From Streptosporangium sp. NBC_01756 (GTDB lineage Bacteria > Actinomycetota > Actinomycetes > Streptosporangiales > Streptosporangiaceae), in NCBI RefSeq assembly GCF_035917975.1, contig NZ_CP109130.1:1-64000 (forward strand): DNA of 64,000 bases. The letters run 5' to 3'. Below are positions 62,155-64,000 of this stretch, one piece after another (the stretch's first letter is position 1; each line of letters opens with the position of its first letter). The notes beneath the pieces are model-generated. The model made no database searches. It was not told the origin of the DNA and saw only the letters and a program-made list of their open reading frames with translations. Position numbers and translations under genes: made by a program.

Positions 62155-63131
62155 GCGTCGCGGACTTCGTCGCCGCCAACCTGTCGCGTGCGACCGGCGC
62201 CGGGTTGGACCCGCACGAGTACCAGCGCGTCGCCAGGGAGATGGCTGTCCTGGACCAGTGGGGCGAGACGTTCATGCGTGCCGCACGCGGGCACCTGGCG
62301 CGTGCCGGGCAGGCAGCCACGACGATCTCAGCAGGCGAGCACTACCAGGTCGCGGCGAGTTGGTTCCATGTCGCCACCCTGGGGCCGAACCGTGAGAGCG
62401 CGCTGGCCGCCGCCGAGGCGGACACCGCCATGCGGCGCGCACTCGAACTGCTGGAGCCGGGGGCCCGCCGGATCGAGGGACCGGGCTTCACCGGCTGGCT
62501 GCGCGGCCCGGCCGATGCCGTGGCGACCGCGGTCGTGGTTCCCGGATTGGACTCCGGCAAGGAGGAATTCCACGCGGTGACCGGCGCCTTGCTGCGCCGG
62601 GGCCTGGCCGTGTTCGCCATGGACGGTCCGGGGCAGGGCGTGCTCGCGGCCGGCAGCACCGTCCGAGCCGACTATCACCACGTGATCGGCCAGGTCGTCG
62701 ACGCCCTCGGCACCAGGAGCGTGGGACTCGTGGGGCTCAGCCTCGGCGGCTACTACGTCGCGGAAAGCGCCGCCCGTGAAACCCGCGTCGCGGCCGCCGC
62801 CACCGTCAGCGGCCCCTTCCATCTGGACTGGAACGCCCTGCCGCCCCCGGTACGGGAGATCATCGTCCGACGCGCCGGCGGCGAAGAAGCGGCCCGCCAC
62901 TTCGCCCGGCAGGTGGATCTGTCCGTCCTGGCCCCGCAGATCACCTGCCCGCTGCTGGTGGTGGACGGCGGCCAGGACGTCATCCCCGGCGTGACCAACG
63001 GCGAGCCGCTGGCCCGCCTGGCGCCACACGGACAGTACCTGCGCATCCCTCACGGTGACCACCTGCTCGGCAACGCCCGATCCGACTGGCTGGCCACCCT
63101 CGCCGACTGGCTTCACGGAGCACTCACATGA
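62151..63131 (+). CDS. Alpha/beta hydrolase (FrsA / DHPON-hydrolase-like)
   Basis: A 326-residue serine hydrolase with a long helical N-terminus. The nucleophile is in VGLVGLSLGGYYVAE, the acid in LVVDGGQDVIPG and the His in RIPHGDHLLGN. Similar enzymes (2,6-dihydroxypseudooxynicotine hydrolase and relatives) cleave C-C bonds next to aromatic rings. It is coupled to both neighbours by ATGA overlaps, implying a shared pathway. Confidence 0.88.
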   Translation: MSVADFVAANLSRATGAGLDPHEYQRVAREMAVLDQWGETFMRAARGHLARAGQAATTISAGEHYQVAASWFHVATLGPNRESALAAAEADTAMRRALELLEPGARRIEGPGFTGWLRGPADAVATAVVVPGLDSGKEEFHAVTGALLRRGLAVFAMDGPGQGVLAAGSTVRADYHHVIGQVVDALGTRSVGLVGLSLGGYYVAESAARETRVAAAATVSGPFHLDWNALPPPVREIIVRRAGGEEAARHFARQVDLSVLAPQITCPLLVVDGGQDVIPGVTNGEPLARLAPHGQYLRIPHGDHLLGNARSDWLATLADWLHGALT

Positions 63132-63874
63132 CACGCTTCATCGACCAGACCGCCCTGATCACCGGCGGCACGAGCGGCATGGGACTGGGCACCGCACACC
63201 GCCTCATCGCCGAAGGCGCCCACGTGATCGTCACCGGCCGCACCCGGCAACGTGTCGACCAGGCCGCCGCCCTGCTCGGCCCGCGCGCCCTCGGCGTGGT
63301 CGCGGACACCACCGACCTCGATGCTCTGAACGCCCTGATGGACACGATCAAGGCACGCTACGGCAAGCTGAACGTCGTCTTCGCCAACGCCGGAGTGGGC
63401 ACTTTCACGCCCTTCGCCGACATCACCGAACCCGACTTCGATCACGCCGTCGACGTGAACTTCAAGGGGGTGTTCTTCACGCTTCAGAAAGCGCTGCCGC
63501 TGATCGTTGATGGCGGCTCCATCGTCATCAACGCCTCCTGGACCCTGCATCGCGGCAACGGCATCCTCACGTTGTACTCGGCCACCAAGGCGGCCGCGCA
63601 CAACCTGGCCCGCACCCTGGCGGCGGAGCTCGCGCCGCGGGGCGTCCGCGTCAACTCCATCAGCCCCGGGTACATCGACACACCGATGTACCCGGTTGCG
63701 GCGTTGAGCGAGACGGAGGCCGCCGCCATCACCAGTCGCGTCGTGGCCGACCGGTTCGGCCGGCCGGAGGAGATCGCCGCAGCGGTGGCGTTTCCCGCCT
63801 CCGCCGAGGCGTCCTACATCAACGGCCAGGACCTGGTGATCGACGGCGGCCTGGTGAACGCGATCCCTGCCTGA
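63128..63874 (+). CDS. SDR-family oxidoreductase, third gene of the operon
   Basis: A 248-residue classical SDR: ALITGGTSGMGLGTAHRL, VVFANAGVGTF, SIVINASWTLHRG and the active-site LYSATKAAAHN (Tyr, Lys), then RVNSISPGYIDTPMY and the C-terminal INGQDLVIDGG. It starts in an ATGA overlap with the hydrolase. Together with the quinone reductase and hydrolase it may process an aromatic or quinoid compound under LysR control. Confidence 0.93.
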   Translation: MTRFIDQTALITGGTSGMGLGTAHRLIAEGAHVIVTGRTRQRVDQAAALLGPRALGVVADTTDLDALNALMDTIKARYGKLNVVFANAGVGTFTPFADITEPDFDHAVDVNFKGVFFTLQKALPLIVDGGSIVINASWTLHRGNGILTLYSATKAAAHNLARTLAAELAPRGVRVNSISPGYIDTPMYPVAALSETEAAAITSRVVADRFGRPEEIAAAVAFPASAEASYINGQDLVIDGGLVNAIPA

Positions 63875-64000
63875 CGTGCCCTTCACCCCCGCCTCCTCCC
63901 CCTCTGACACGAGCCGACCGTCTGGGTACGCGAGCCGACGTCCAAATGCCCTTGTCCACCATTGCGGCACCGCACTACCTTGCCGATGTGGAACTCTTCT
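63875..64000. other. Right edge, no gene called
   Basis: The last 126 bases contain no complete gene. ATG at 63986 may begin a new plus-strand gene, but only five codons are available. Confidence 0.4.

Overview
The window reads as high-GC actinomycete chromosome. Coding third positions are GC-saturated, GTG starts are common, ATGA/TGATG stop-start overlaps are frequent, and the regulator set (WYL, MmyB-type XRE, TetR, MarR, LysR, MerR), a HelD-type helicase, DUF4097 proteins, DrrAB-type ABC genes and a GAF-SpoIIE phosphatase are typical of Streptomyces/Streptosporangiaceae-like bacteria. The genus cannot be fixed from the sequence alone. There are no rRNA, tRNA, CRISPR or core ribosomal genes. 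Small catabolic and regulatory cassettes alternate with many truncated genes and insertion-sequence debris, as in an accessory chromosomal arm.

Layout. 1-4.6 kb: a serine hydrolase running off the left edge, an orphan DUF4097 protein, a VOC protein, an endonuclease-VII-like fragment, NmrA and MFS remnants, and a secreted BP74-like protein. 5-6.8 kb: a YtcJ-like amidohydrolase. 6.95-14 kb: a LysR regulator divergent from a tight six-gene aromatic ring-cleavage cassette (two fumarylacetoacetate-hydrolase-fold enzymes, cyclase, flavin monooxygenase, ACMSD-like amidohydrolase, extradiol dioxygenase). 14-20 kb: aldo/keto reductase genes with fragments, XRE and WYL regulators, a PhnB-like VOC protein, an AlkZ-like protein, and a 15-copy 7-bp tandem repeat. 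20-23.4 kb: a four-gene operon (ribbon-helix-helix protein, DUF4097, DrrA, DrrB) with a large inverted repeat over its promoter. 23.7-25.4 kb: a HEAT-repeat gene followed by a MerR-HEAT fusion behind a MerR-type operator.

26-31.2 kb is the most distinctive block: a membrane-anchored collagen-like protein of about 1250 residues and, upstream on the same strand, a secreted DUF3494 (ice-binding-like) protein with an Ig-like domain, both set in unusually AT-rich spacers and flanked by an integrase remnant and insertion sequences. 31.6-33.8 kb: an apparently intact IS701-like element with terminal inverted repeats and a CTAG target duplication, nested in a decayed IS5-type transposase. 33.8-45 kb: a lipoprotein, a methyltransferase, MarR/epoxide hydrolase, TetR, SDR, a LysR/SDR pair, a transposase-flavohemoprotein chimera, HelD-like helicase and a HAD fragment. 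45.3-48.7 kb: a large secreted metzincin-type metalloprotease with repeated flanking domains.

49-64 kb: VOC protein, a deletion scar joining an SDR and a LysR gene head to head, tyrosine phosphatase-like protein, tautomerase, an FMN reductase plus MFS exporter operon, TetR and SDR remnants with a cupin, a zinc-ribbon protein, a PRC-barrel gene with a SigB-like promoter next to a GAF-SpoIIE phosphatase, a P-loop kinase, and a LysR regulator divergent from a coupled quinone reductase / alpha-beta hydrolase / SDR operon.

The recurring pattern is one regulator facing one small oxidoreductase or hydrolase operon across a palindromic operator. The high number of half-genes indicates repeated insertion and deletion. 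All functional calls rest on reading motifs by eye; no database search was run.
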